A DNA stretch of 64,000 nt from Bdellovibrio sp. (GTDB lineage: Bacteria; Bdellovibrionota; Bdellovibrionia; Bdellovibrionales; Bdellovibrionaceae): NCBI GenBank assembly GCA_014376435.1, contig JACMRL010000033.1, positions 62,001 through 126,000 on the forward strand, given 5' to 3'. Shown piece after piece: positions 16,337 to 25,641 of the stretch. The notes below the pieces were generated by a model. That model did no database searches and was not told where the DNA came from. It was given only the letters and a program-made list of their open reading frames with translations. Position numbers and translations under genes: made by a program. Each line of letters opens with the position of its first letter. Within the stretch, counting starts at the first letter, position 1.

Positions 16337-17451
16337 ATCAAAGATAATACTAACGAAAGTAAGCCAACTCCGAAAGCATAAAATAAACCATAGCGATCCG
16401 TCAGAAATCCTACGCCAAGGTGCATAGTAATCACGCAGAAACTTTGAAAGCTGAGGGCAAAAGTAATAAATTTTCTTTTATGAATTCCGGTTTTTTCGGA
16501 AATATAGGCCACCGATATTGGATAAAAAGGCGCCATCGTAAGTCCGACCACGGTAATAAAGAAAGGATGGACATATAAACCCAACAGTAAACAAAATATC
16601 GATGCAACCAGCGAAACATTCATTTGTTGCTTCAATGATGAGGCAAAAGTTTTAAAAGCAAAAACCATTCGGCCAAGTAACATAAATGCAAAAAAGTAAG
16701 TGACGTAATTACTTGAATGCTCAAGATCCATATTAAAATACGTTCGTACATATAACGCTAAACGAGTCGAAACCAAGATTTCAGCCGTCACATAAAACGC
16801 GAATATTCCACCGATCGCAAATAATAAAAGTTTAGGAGTTTTTAAATCTTTTTGCTCCTGAGTATGCTCATGAATTTCAAACACAGGCTCTGCATAAGCC
16901 ATCAAGGCTCCTAATACGACAACAGCACAAAGTGCACTGATAATAAAAAAACTGCTGCGCCATGGTCCAAATATTTCTGGTGCGCGTGAAGCCACAATCG
17001 GGGCCAGTAAACTAGATAAGCCGTAAATCGCGTGCAACGCCGATAAAGCTTTTGGTTGTTTGTCAGTTTGAACATTTTCAGCGACAATTAAATTTTGCAC
17101 GACCGCCATCAAACCCAAACTAAAACCAAAAACCAGTGCACTGATAATATATAATGAGAATGTAGGAGCGATTCCCATTCCGAAAAGTCCTATGGACATT
17201 AAAAAAACTGCGATGATCAATAAGCGCGCCAAAGTCATAACCCGCATCAGCGGAGCCGAAAGTATGTTTCCCAGAAAAGCTGCGGCGGAAGTTGCAGCAA
17301 AACTTGCGGAACCTTCCGTATTATTGAGTTTAAAAAAGTTAATTAGATCGGCAAACAAAGGTCCACGGATGTTATCAGCTAGACCTAAAACAAACATGCT
17401 TAAACAGGCAAAGGCCAAGGCCCATTTGTATCTTTTGATATAGAAGAACAT
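16303..17451 (-). CDS. Major facilitator superfamily transporter
   Basis: 382-aa protein with about twelve hydrophobic helices, a central cytoplasmic loop (EPVFEIHEHTQEQKDLKT) and an MFS-type loop motif (GVGFLTDRYGLF) near the C terminus. Substrate not evident; the pattern resembles drug or sugar exporters with short loops. Transcribed leftward between the EF-hand lipoprotein (26-nt gap) and the barrel protein it overlaps by 34 nt, so it likely belongs to the same operon as both. Confidence 0.82.
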   Translation of the reverse strand: MFFYIKRYKWALAFACLSMFVLGLADNIRGPLFADLINFFKLNNTEGSASFAATSAAAFLGNILSAPLMRVMTLARLLIIAVFLMSIGLFGMGIAPTFSLYIISALVFGFSLGLMAVVQNLIVAENVQTDKQPKALSALHAIYGLSSLLAPIVASRAPEIFGPWRSSFFIISALCAVVVLGALMAYAEPVFEIHEHTQEQKDLKTPKLLLFAIGGIFAFYVTAEILVSTRLALYVRTYFNMDLEHSSNYVTYFFAFMLLGRMVFAFKTFASSLKQQMNVSLVASIFCLLLGLYVHPFFITVVGLTMAPFYPISVAYISEKTGIHKRKFITFALSFQSFCVITMHLGVGFLTDRYGLFYAFGVGLLSLVLSLICVNFHPKVSS

Positions 17452-17477
17452 AGCTGAATATCACACCTTTTTAAAAA

Positions 17478-19880
17478 TTACTTCTTAGAGCCTAATACGG
17501 CTTTTAAAATTTTAAAAGTGCTAATCATGGTTTTTCGCTCGACTTCGCCTTTGCTTGAAAAATCAATCAAAGGTGGTTTTGTACCAATACATGGTAACTT
17601 CCATGCTGGAGTTAAATCATCCTTGGTCGGAGTTCTGCCGTTAAATACTAAGTATACAAATGATTCGCGAATTAGATCTTCTTGTGAGTAACAGCCATAA
17701 ACAGTTTGCGAAAGAAAGCCACTAAACTCATCAATTTGCGCCTTCGCGTTATCCATCGCGTACTTATTCGCAAATGCTTTAAATCGGCCGGCATAAGCTT
17801 CACGAATCTCTTGCGATGAAAAAGCGGCATTTCCATCGGCATCGTAAACTGCATATAATGATTCGATGTAATATAAAATAATCGACATTGAACGTAAATC
17901 AGCGGTTTGAATTTGTGAACCACGATATTTAGCGTCAATACGGGTTACCTCCATCAACTCAAAATAAAACTCCGCAAATTGCGAATCATTCATTTTTTGA
18001 ACATAAGCATTTAACCAAGATAAATTTGAAAAATAGAAACCAAAATTTCTTTTTATATCAAGAACGGCGCAAGCTTCTGAATTCCAAGGAAAACCAAATA
18101 CATCTAATTCTTTTAAGTTACACTGCGCGCGAGCCAGACCAGCTTGAATTTCCGTTAAGGTTTCGCCGCCGCCCGATACTAACATATTCACATACTGAAT
18201 CGATTCTAAAAATCCCATTTTACTGTCACCATTTGCAGAGTAAGTCAGTAAATCAGCTTGCTTAAAACTTTCCGAGCCCGCATTCATCGAGCGTGGATCA
18301 AAAGCCTTACTTTCAATACCAAAATCTTTAAATTCTGCATACCACTGAATTAAGCCTTCTTCCGTCATAAATGAATGAGCAATTTCTTTCGAAGCGTATC
18401 CCGTTGGATTAGCTACGGTTACCGGTGAAATTCCCCAACCAATTAATAATTCGCGGGCTAACATCTTTGTGTAAAATCCACGAGCCAAGTCTGCCCAATT
18501 TTGATCCCATACGCTTTGGTTGGCCGCGATAACCATCTTTTTAAAGCGGTAAACCACTGGGCGAGAGCCTAAAAATTCACTTTTTAATTCTTCAAAGCCG
18601 TTTAAGATCTTTATCTGCTCAGGTTTATCAAAAGGCTTTAAGATAAACTCTAAAGTTTTCGGATCAAAGCTTTTCAGGCTAGTTTGAATTTTATGAATCG
18701 GCACACGTTGTTCATTGGTGCTTACTTGATCAATAAAATTCATGTAAAGGCGGTAAATCGCGACCTCACGTTTAATATTCGAAAAATGCACTTGAGTTAA
18801 ACCCGTTAATTTATTTAATTCGCCCGTACGTCCCGAATCAAAAACGCGCACAATCAACATTTTATAAAAATTAATCAAAGTAGGTCCGGAAATACTAACT
18901 GGTAAAATATTCTGCTTCGCTATTTCTTCGACCACTGGATCTAATGTATCTAATGAAATAAGTTGTTTATTTTTGTACTGAACTGAATTTTCTAAAAGAA
19001 TCAGCCAACTTTGGATATACTCAATCGCTTCGTTCATGCCATCTTTCGACACGATCTCAAAGTGAATCGTGCCTTGAACTTGAGTGGCGTAAAGGCGCAG
19101 TACTTCAGTTAAATTATCTACGAAAAGAAAATAATCGGCTTCCGTTTGTAAAACGTATTTTCCCACTAAAATATTTTTAATTTTGGTGGCTAATTGTAAT
19201 AGATCGTTTGACTCGGCTTCAATCATACTCAAATTAGTAACTAAACGCTTAAAATCATCAAACTGATAGTCTGAACGGGCGACATTGGTTACTTTTAATA
19301 AGTTTTTAAGTGACATATTTAACTGCGCAAATGCATCGCGGAGAAGTGCTTTTGAATAAGCCGTGGTACCTTTTTTAAAGTTAAATATTTTAGCGTAAGG
19401 AATCAAAGACTTTAACTCTGGCTTTAAAACCATTAAAAAATTTCTCAAATCACTGATTTCTATTTTAGTTATTTTTTGATTACTTCCGCCTAAAACAGCT
19501 GCTTTAAGCAACAGTAAGTCTACCGACGAGTCTTTCGAAATTTGCGCATCTTGAATGAAGCTATTAAAAATTTCGTATAGATCATCCGAGCTAAACGACT
19601 GTGCATCCTGACGGCCTTCAACGCGGTTTTGAAATTCATTTAAAGTTTGATCTAAGCAAGTAAAGCTTTGGTCAATATCTTTCGGGTTCGATTCTGATTT
19701 TAAAAAAGTTTTGAATTGAACGGCGACTTCTTTCAGGCAACTTAATGATTCTTTATTAACAAATAAGGTGTCTTTTTTCTCAGGTTTTCCACGTAAAAAA
19801 TCGGTACAACCGGAAAATTGCAGACTGATTCCTAGAATCAGTATCATCTTTACACCATCGTTCAGCATTCTAGATATCAT
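17478..19880 (-). CDS. Large EF-hand lipoprotein, second gene of a duplicated barrel/lipoprotein module (copy A)
   Basis: 800 aa, with a lipoprotein leader and lipobox FSGC at Cys25. Mostly helical, with conserved Cys residues shortly after the leader (SCLKEV, SFTCLDQT). Near the C terminus is a textbook EF-hand calcium loop, DADGNAAFSSQE at residues 680-691, and 132 residues earlier a degenerate one, SANGDSKMGFLE (548-559, with N3, D5 and E12). The end carries FNGRTP. The same blocks occur in the 999-aa protein at 27924-30923 (loops 129 residues apart, GRPP block), so the two are paralogues. It overlaps the upstream barrel gene by 11 nt and has GGAG 6 nt before its ATG. A cell-surface or outer-membrane partner of that barrel is likely; the function is unknown. 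Confidence 0.8.
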   Translation of the reverse strand: MISRMLNDGVKMILILGISLQFSGCTDFLRGKPEKKDTLFVNKESLSCLKEVAVQFKTFLKSESNPKDIDQSFTCLDQTLNEFQNRVEGRQDAQSFSSDDLYEIFNSFIQDAQISKDSSVDLLLLKAAVLGGSNQKITKIEISDLRNFLMVLKPELKSLIPYAKIFNFKKGTTAYSKALLRDAFAQLNMSLKNLLKVTNVARSDYQFDDFKRLVTNLSMIEAESNDLLQLATKIKNILVGKYVLQTEADYFLFVDNLTEVLRLYATQVQGTIHFEIVSKDGMNEAIEYIQSWLILLENSVQYKNKQLISLDTLDPVVEEIAKQNILPVSISGPTLINFYKMLIVRVFDSGRTGELNKLTGLTQVHFSNIKREVAIYRLYMNFIDQVSTNEQRVPIHKIQTSLKSFDPKTLEFILKPFDKPEQIKILNGFEELKSEFLGSRPVVYRFKKMVIAANQSVWDQNWADLARGFYTKMLARELLIGWGISPVTVANPTGYASKEIAHSFMTEEGLIQWYAEFKDFGIESKAFDPRSMNAGSESFKQADLLTYSANGDSKMGFLESIQYVNMLVSGGGETLTEIQAGLARAQCNLKELDVFGFPWNSEACAVLDIKRNFGFYFSNLSWLNAYVQKMNDSQFAEFYFELMEVTRIDAKYRGSQIQTADLRSMSIILYYIESLYAVYDADGNAAFSSQEIREAYAGRFKAFANKYAMDNAKAQIDEFSGFLSQTVYGCYSQEDLIRESFVYLVFNGRTPTKDDLTPAWKLPCIGTKPPLIDFSSKGEVERKTMISTFKILKAVLGSKK

Positions 19881-21189
19881 AACCAGCTCCGATCCAAACT
19901 TGATCTAAATTTCGATAAGATCCCATATTCGACAGCGTTTTATCCGCGGTCTCAATCAGGATAACGTCAGCCCAAAAAGACCATGGGCCACGAATATCGA
20001 GTCTGTTTTTAAAACGTAATTCAGTAAACTCATCCTTTGTACTTTGTCTCCATTGTACCCCCGACTCCAGCAAGATTTTTTTATAGAGAATATCTCTGTA
20101 TGTAACATTTAGCTGAGCGGCTTGGCGAAATAAAAACCTTTGCGTTAATGAAGCCCGGTCAGCCGATACGTCGGGACCACTTTCTTTTACTTCTCCGCCG
20201 ATCGTATCTAAATATGAAATCCCAAACTGAAATGGTCTAATGTTGTAAACAAATTTAGGACCAAAACTGATACTTTCATCTAAAATTGGCACACTGTAAC
20301 CGGGCTGAAAATCAGGCGTTTGCGGCTTGGTATACAATACAGAAAACTGCGCTAAGCCCCAACTGTCGCGGTAGCCAAGGTCTGCTGAATAAATATTTTC
20401 TAAATAAACTTTCGGCGTTACGTCAACGCGAACACGCGTCGTTACTAAAACTGGTTTGTAAGCTAAAGCTAACTGATGCGCTGGTTTAAATGAACCCGCG
20501 ACATTCGTGAAAAAACCTTTGCGCTCGCCTAAACGTAAGCTGGCGGAATAAACTTGTTGAAAGATAACATCACTGGTTTCGGGACGATGAATATTATAAT
20601 CAATCGGAAAAAGTTGACCTTGAAATCGAATGTTCTGCGGAGGGTTTGAAAACCATGGATTACTACGCTCAAATTGTCCGTCTTTTAATTCATAACCCGG
20701 GCCTTGATCAGGTACATAAACTGGTGAAGCAAATAAAGTTAATCCCCAAATAGGCTCATTACGCTCCCAAAAAATACCCGTTAATCCCTGGTTCTCAGGA
20801 TTGATCGGATTCCAACGGAATTGGGGTTGGTAAAAACCTAAATTCCAGTCTGAATCAAGCGAGGACCAATTAAATAATTTACGACCTACATGAATTTTTG
20901 AATTTGAATCGATTTGGTAGGTAAAATAAATTTCGCGAATATTTAAATAACTTAGAACCGACTGTCCAACGGCGTATACTCCCGTTAAATTAAGCATGAA
21001 TAAGTCCGGATTATTGTGGTCTGAAGCTAACGTAGCCCCCACAAAACCGAAGCTTTTCTTATCGGTATTTTCGTAATCAGGGCTTAAAAAAGAAAGGCTA
21101 TCAAGCTGCAAGGTTGTTTTAATTTCAGAACGAGACACCACCGCAAAACAAAGAATGATTAAAACGAAAAGAGATTTGGTGATGTTCAT
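19870..21189 (-). CDS. Outer-membrane beta-barrel protein, first gene of the duplicated module (copy A)
   Basis: About 439 aa with a signal peptide (MNITKSLFVLIILCFAVVS, then RSE). The body is a long series of amphipathic strands (IREIYFTYQID, KIHVGRKLFNW, FGPKFVYNIRPFQFGISYL) typical of a 16-18-strand barrel, ending GAGYDI. It aligns with the 480-aa protein at 30913-32352 through a shared SNPWFSNPP / SNRWAKRPP region, a following F.GQ segment with I.Y.I spacing, and a GGE(V/I)K block. The internal start at 21189 is chosen for the signal peptide; an ATG at 21198 is also in frame. Followed with an 11-nt overlap by its lipoprotein partner. Divergent from the LPS heptosyltransferase gene with a ~130-nt promoter region. 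Confidence 0.75.
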   Translation of the reverse strand: MNITKSLFVLIILCFAVVSRSEIKTTLQLDSLSFLSPDYENTDKKSFGFVGATLASDHNNPDLFMLNLTGVYAVGQSVLSYLNIREIYFTYQIDSNSKIHVGRKLFNWSSLDSDWNLGFYQPQFRWNPINPENQGLTGIFWERNEPIWGLTLFASPVYVPDQGPGYELKDGQFERSNPWFSNPPQNIRFQGQLFPIDYNIHRPETSDVIFQQVYSASLRLGERKGFFTNVAGSFKPAHQLALAYKPVLVTTRVRVDVTPKVYLENIYSADLGYRDSWGLAQFSVLYTKPQTPDFQPGYSVPILDESISFGPKFVYNIRPFQFGISYLDTIGGEVKESGPDVSADRASLTQRFLFRQAAQLNVTYRDILYKKILLESGVQWRQSTKDEFTELRFKNRLDIRGPWSFWADVILIETADKTLSNMGSYRNLDQVWIGAGYDI

Positions 21190-21321
21190 ACAACTCATCT
21201 ATACAAGCCCCGTGCCTTAGAAAAAGCACCGGCGCCAATGTAGTAGCTTTAATGAGCCTTTTACGGGGGTTAGACTGCTAACTCTAGACACCTGCCAGAT
21301 TTTGTAAATATCATAACTAAT

Positions 21322-22311
21322 ATGAAAGTTCTGATTATCCGTTTTTCAAGTATTGGTGATGTCACTCAAGCCCTAAGCATCCCAAGCCTTATCAAGGCTT
21401 ATTTGCCAACGGCTGAAATACATTTTGTCACACGTGAAGATCTTGCATCTTTAGCAGCAAATCATCCCGCCATCGAACACGTTTGGAAATTAGATCGCAA
21501 AACAGGTTTTGCAGGATTACTTAAATTAACTAAAGAATTACGCGCGCAAAAATTTACTCATCTTTACGATGCACATAATAATTTACGTTCATTTTTAATT
21601 CGTACTTTGCTTTTTACTCCGCAAACCTTGGTTAAACCAATGATGCGCTTTAAAAGATTTTTATTAGTTCGCTTTCAAAAGAATTTATTTGAAAAGCCTT
21701 TTTCTGGACAACGCGATTTATTAAAACCTTTAGAAAAATGGAATCTTAAATTTTTTCTTCCACCTGCGCCGCAACTTTATTTAGATGAAAAAGCCAAGAC
21801 CTACGCTAATCAGGTTTATCATGATTTTAAAATCAAAGATGCAATCGTTTTAGCTCCATCGGCTTCTTACGCGCTAAAACGCTGGCCACTCGAATACTGG
21901 CACCAGTTGATTCAAAGTTTACCGGCGCAAAAATTTATTGTCTTAGCGGGTCCGCAAGATACTTTTACCGAAGAATTAAATATTCATCAGAACGTAATTA
22001 ATCTAACGGGCAAATCGAACTTAACTGAATCGGCCGCCTTGATTGAAAAATCAAAATTATTAGTCAGTAACGATACTGGTTTATTACACTTTGCCGAGCA
22101 AATGGGAAAACCGGCTATTGCCTTCATGGGTCCGGCGCCTTTTGGGTTCCCGTCGCGCCCCTCCACTTTAATATTAGAACGTGATTTAAAATGCCGGCCC
22201 TGCAGTAAACACGGGCAAGGGCCATGCGTAAATCCAAATTTTCAAGACTGTTTACGCTCAATCACACCCAACGAAGTGACGCAAAAAATTAAAGGAATAC
22301 TGTCTCGATGA
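21322..22311 (+). CDS. Glycosyltransferase family 9 (LPS heptosyltransferase-like)
   Basis: Transfers heptose from ADP-heptose to the LPS inner core. It has the N-terminal GT9 hallmark IIRFSSIGDVTQALSIP, and a C-terminal nucleotide-sugar site LLVSNDTGLLHFAEQMGKP followed by AFMGPAPFG. The Cys-rich segment CRPCSKHGQGPC and NPNFQDCLRSITP is typical of WaaF/WaaC relatives. Overlaps waaA by 4 nt (ATGA), a shared LPS-core operon. WaaC versus WaaF cannot be decided by eye. Confidence 0.88.
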   Translation: MKVLIIRFSSIGDVTQALSIPSLIKAYLPTAEIHFVTREDLASLAANHPAIEHVWKLDRKTGFAGLLKLTKELRAQKFTHLYDAHNNLRSFLIRTLLFTPQTLVKPMMRFKRFLLVRFQKNLFEKPFSGQRDLLKPLEKWNLKFFLPPAPQLYLDEKAKTYANQVYHDFKIKDAIVLAPSASYALKRWPLEYWHQLIQSLPAQKFIVLAGPQDTFTEELNIHQNVINLTGKSNLTESAALIEKSKLLVSNDTGLLHFAEQMGKPAIAFMGPAPFGFPSRPSTLILERDLKCRPCSKHGQGPCVNPNFQDCLRSITPNEVTQKIKGILSR

Positions 22312-23540
22312 TTTATTTTTACCGCATTATTTTTTCTATTCTAAAAGTCATCGTTTTATTATTAAAGCCTTTTTTAAATTCTAAAATGAAGAAATGGGTT
22401 CAATTACGTGAAGCCGGTCCAACTTTAAAAAATTCGCTTAAAAAAAGTTTTTGGTTTCACGCTTCAAGCGGTGAAATTGAATACGTCAAATCAGTTATTT
22501 TAGAGATTAAAAAAAGAAACCCTGCTGCAAACATTGTCGTAACTTACTCTTCTCCATCGGCCGAGAAATTATTCGAAAACATTAAACCTTATGTTACAGA
22601 GTTCAAAGCCTTGCCTTGGGATCAACCAACCGCACTTAAAAAATTAATTACTTCCATTGACCCGCAGGTGCTGATTTTTTCGCGCACTGATTTTTGGCCG
22701 GAATTAATCTGGCAAACCCAACAGCAACAAATTCCTACGTGCATCGTTTCTTATTTTGGCCAAATGTCGTTTTCCAGACAGATTTTAGCCAAATGGTTAT
22801 TTAAAAAAATTAATTTTATTTCCTGCGTGGAAAGCCTAACCGCTAACAAACTTAAATCGCTTTTACCGTCTCGGGTGCACATCAGTGCGGACGGCGACAC
22901 CCGCTTTGACCAAGTTTTTTGGCGCCTTGAACAAAAATCAAAAGTGAATTTGCAACCAACCCGACCCATCTTTATTTGCGGTTCGACTTGGTCAGAAGAC
23001 GAAGACCAGCTAGGTCATGTATTTACGCAATTATTAAAAAATAATTATCAAATTATTTGGAGCCCGCATGAAGTTGGAGCCGCGAATATCCAAAGAATTG
23101 TTCAAAAAATTAAAATGTCGGCGCGGTCTTACCAACTGCTTTCACGCGAAAACAAAGATGATCTATGTTTTACGGCGGATTTTTTAGTCGTGGATCAGAT
23201 TGGCTATTTGGCCGATCTTTACCGTTATGCCGAAATCGCCTTCGTCGGCGGATCATTTAAAGAAAAAGTGCACTCCGTCATGGAGCCTTTATGCTGCGGG
23301 CTGCCGGTTTTGGTGGGGCCCTATTTTAAAAATAATCCCGAAGCCATTAAGTATGTTACAAATTCCCATCCGAAAGTTTTATACGTTGCTAAAGATACGG
23401 CCGAGCTTTGGCAAGGCATTGAGCAAATTAGAAGTGCCCGGGATAACTTCAAAGAAAATATTAGAAATTTGATGAAAGTGAACCAACACTCGACTAAAAA
23501 AATCGTCGACACTATTCAAGACAACGTTCTAAAAAGTTAA
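22308..23540 (+). CDS. waaA: 3-deoxy-D-manno-octulosonic acid (Kdo) transferase
   Basis: Adds Kdo from CMP-Kdo to lipid IVA at the inner membrane. It has an N-terminal membrane anchor (IFSILKVIVLLLKPFL), then family motifs: FWFHASSGEIEYVK (in place of the usual HxxSVGE), FSRTDFWPELIW, GDTRFDQVFWR, GSTWSEDEDQL, AFVGGSFKEKVHSVMEP and GPYFKNNPEA. 410 aa, normal for GT30. Coupled to the upstream heptosyltransferase by an ATGA overlap, and its 3' end overlaps the convergent BtuF-like gene by 29 nt. Confidence 0.92.
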   Translation: MIYFYRIIFSILKVIVLLLKPFLNSKMKKWVQLREAGPTLKNSLKKSFWFHASSGEIEYVKSVILEIKKRNPAANIVVTYSSPSAEKLFENIKPYVTEFKALPWDQPTALKKLITSIDPQVLIFSRTDFWPELIWQTQQQQIPTCIVSYFGQMSFSRQILAKWLFKKINFISCVESLTANKLKSLLPSRVHISADGDTRFDQVFWRLEQKSKVNLQPTRPIFICGSTWSEDEDQLGHVFTQLLKNNYQIIWSPHEVGAANIQRIVQKIKMSARSYQLLSRENKDDLCFTADFLVVDQIGYLADLYRYAEIAFVGGSFKEKVHSVMEPLCCGLPVLVGPYFKNNPEAIKYVTNSHPKVLYVAKDTAELWQGIEQIRSARDNFKENIRNLMKVNQHSTKKIVDTIQDNVLKS

Positions 23541-24249
23541 GATTACGTATTCCGTACCAGCTTAATTTTTCACCGTCGACTAATGCCCCATGCATCCCCC
23601 GCTGCTTCAGCGAATCAAAGTGTTTTGCAAAAGGGTAAGGCTCACTAGAGAATAAACAAAAACTCTTTTTTAAATCGGCTTCACTAACCTTAGGATATTT
23701 TTCTTCGCGTATCAGCTCAATACCGCCAAATTTCAAATTTTCAGCAATAAAAGTATTTTTTCCTATCACCATAAAAGGTTTGCGCCAAATAACATAATCA
23801 ACGGGTGATTGGCTTGTTAATCTTTCCCCAAGTATAAAAATTTGTTGCCAGAATTTTTCTTTATTTATTTTTTGTAAATTTAATTTCTGATAACGCCCGG
23901 CCATTTGAATTAATTTCTCATTACTTAGCGCTTCACCTAAAGTAATTAAAAAATCTTCCACGCTTTGTAAATCGGTGACATTAGATATCAACAATGAAAT
24001 ATGATTCCGCTTTAGCTCTTCCGCCATTTCCAGTTTATTTTCCTGCTCGTCTAAGATAACGAAATCGGGCTTCAACTGAAGAATTTTTTCTAAGTTCATA
24101 TTCTTGGTACCGCCGACCTTCGATATGCTTGAAATTTTATCAATGGGATGAATACAAAACTGTGTGCACCCCACCACTAAAACTCCTGCTTCCAGCAAGG
24201 TTTCGGTCCACGAGGGCACTAAGCTAATAATACGGGCCTTTTCACTCAT
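23512..24249 (-). CDS. BtuF-like cobalamin/metallophore-binding protein without signal peptide
   Basis: Resembles the two-lobed substrate-binding proteins of B12 and siderophore ABC importers: IISLVPSWTETLLEAG and GCTQFCIHP at the start, VGGTKNMNLEKILQLKPDFVI, then a long helix and a second lobe ending SWYGIRNLNFLE. It starts directly at the first lobe with no export signal, like a cytoplasmic subgroup often annotated as cobalamin-binding protein. No btuC or btuD is nearby. The ATG at 24249 is preferred over an adjacent TTG. Ligand unproven. Confidence 0.72.
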   Translation of the reverse strand: MSEKARIISLVPSWTETLLEAGVLVVGCTQFCIHPIDKISSISKVGGTKNMNLEKILQLKPDFVILDEQENKLEMAEELKRNHISLLISNVTDLQSVEDFLITLGEALSNEKLIQMAGRYQKLNLQKINKEKFWQQIFILGERLTSQSPVDYVIWRKPFMVIGKNTFIAENLKFGGIELIREEKYPKVSEADLKKSFCLFSSEPYPFAKHFDSLKQRGMHGALVDGEKLSWYGIRNLNFLERCLE

Positions 24250-24326
24250 CAACCAATCGTGTCAAAGGACTGTTAGTTGAGTCAACAAGCGGTCTTGGGT
24301 TAAGCTCGGAAAAAATAAGGAAGTCT

Positions 24327-25622
24327 ATGAGCTTATTCTACCCGGTTCGTCAAAAGCCTGCGCCGCATACTTTTCAAAAAGGCGATGTGCTTGTTTTATT
24401 CGGAGAACTTTTTAACCGTGGCTACGCGAATGGTTTAGTCGAAGAAGCCACCACCCATGGCATGACGATCATTCGCGCCACCGTAGGCCGCCGTGATGAG
24501 AATAATCAGTTGCGCGCCTTAACTGCGGAAGAATCTGAAAATATTCCTAAACCATTTATTAATATTCCCCTTGAAGCCGGTTTCGATTTAGAAACCGACG
24601 ATCATGGTAAAACTCCAAATGATTATTTAAAAAATGTAAAGTTAAGTGACTGGCAATCCGCACGTATTTCCGCTTCTAGCTTAGCCGTTAGCCGAGAAAA
24701 GGGCCGTATTCGCTTTCGTGCCCAGACACAAAAATTTTTAGCTGAACTTGAAAAACACATTCTTCCGGGCCGCCATGTTCACTTTGCACATTTAATGGCC
24801 GGGGGAGTTCCCCGTTGTAAAATTGTGATGCCTTTGATGAACCGCGTATTTAAAGGTATCGGCGACCGCTTTATTGCGTCTGAAACTTTTTGGACCAGCG
24901 GCATCGGCAAAGTTTTAGAAATGAACTTTCACGAAGTGACCGCCGAAACTTTCAATATCTTGATCACCGAATCAACAGCTTTGCGTGAAAAAATTAAATC
25001 ACAAAATGGCCACGTTAGCTATGTTGCCTACGGCTACCACGGCACCGAAACTTTAGTGAACAATCAACTTCAGTGGCAAGGCTATGCGCCCTACATCCAA
25101 GCTTGGGCTAAATTATCCCTGGAAGATTATTCAACCGAGTGGAGCAAAAAAGGGATTCACAGTTGCATTTACAACTGTCCAGAAATTTTGACGAATTCAA
25201 GTTCATTGTTTCAAGGCTTAGAAATTCCGCTTTATAATTTAATTCGCTCATTCGATAAAGAAAATCCGAATCATCCAATCACTCAAAAAATGAAAGTTGA
25301 ATGCAAAGAAGTTTTGAAAGACGATGTGTCGTTAGATGATGTTTACAAACTAGTCGACCACTTTCTAAATGCACCCGAAACTAAAAACATGGGGAAATTA
25401 AATTGCTGGCCTCAGCATTCGACCAAAGAACAGCTTGCGATTACTTTACGGACTTCAGATCAAATCATCGCTTTACACAAAGATGAAAAAAAATTGATGA
25501 CCAATAACTTAAGTGAGCTGATTTTCAGAGCTTGCGGTTACATTATGTTGCACGATGGCTACGCACCGAAACATTCGGTAGCTTGGATTGGCCACGATGC
25601 CGTCGTTAAAACTTTAATCTAA
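24327..25622 (+). CDS. Rossmann-like oxidoreductase-type protein (possibly FabMG-family enoyl reductase)
   Basis: 431 aa, soluble. The N terminus has a dinucleotide-binding flavour (GDVLVLFGELFNRGYANGL, then an Arg-rich VGRRD), and the mid-section has HFAHLMAGGVPRCKIVMP and YVAYGYHGTE. These suggest a divergent short-chain-dehydrogenase fold. I have a weak recollection of proteins like this being annotated as FabMG-family enoyl-ACP reductases, and give no symbol for that reason. An AATAAGGAAGTCT ribosome-binding site precedes the ATG. The next gene, a P-loop protein, follows after 19 nt, and both seem to be one operon. Confidence 0.6.
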   Translation: MSLFYPVRQKPAPHTFQKGDVLVLFGELFNRGYANGLVEEATTHGMTIIRATVGRRDENNQLRALTAEESENIPKPFINIPLEAGFDLETDDHGKTPNDYLKNVKLSDWQSARISASSLAVSREKGRIRFRAQTQKFLAELEKHILPGRHVHFAHLMAGGVPRCKIVMPLMNRVFKGIGDRFIASETFWTSGIGKVLEMNFHEVTAETFNILITESTALREKIKSQNGHVSYVAYGYHGTETLVNNQLQWQGYAPYIQAWAKLSLEDYSTEWSKKGIHSCIYNCPEILTNSSSLFQGLEIPLYNLIRSFDKENPNHPITQKMKVECKEVLKDDVSLDDVYKLVDHFLNAPETKNMGKLNCWPQHSTKEQLAITLRTSDQIIALHKDEKKLMTNNLSELIFRACGYIMLHDGYAPKHSVAWIGHDAVVKTLI

Positions 25623-25641
25623 CAACGGAAGGAATATTTGT

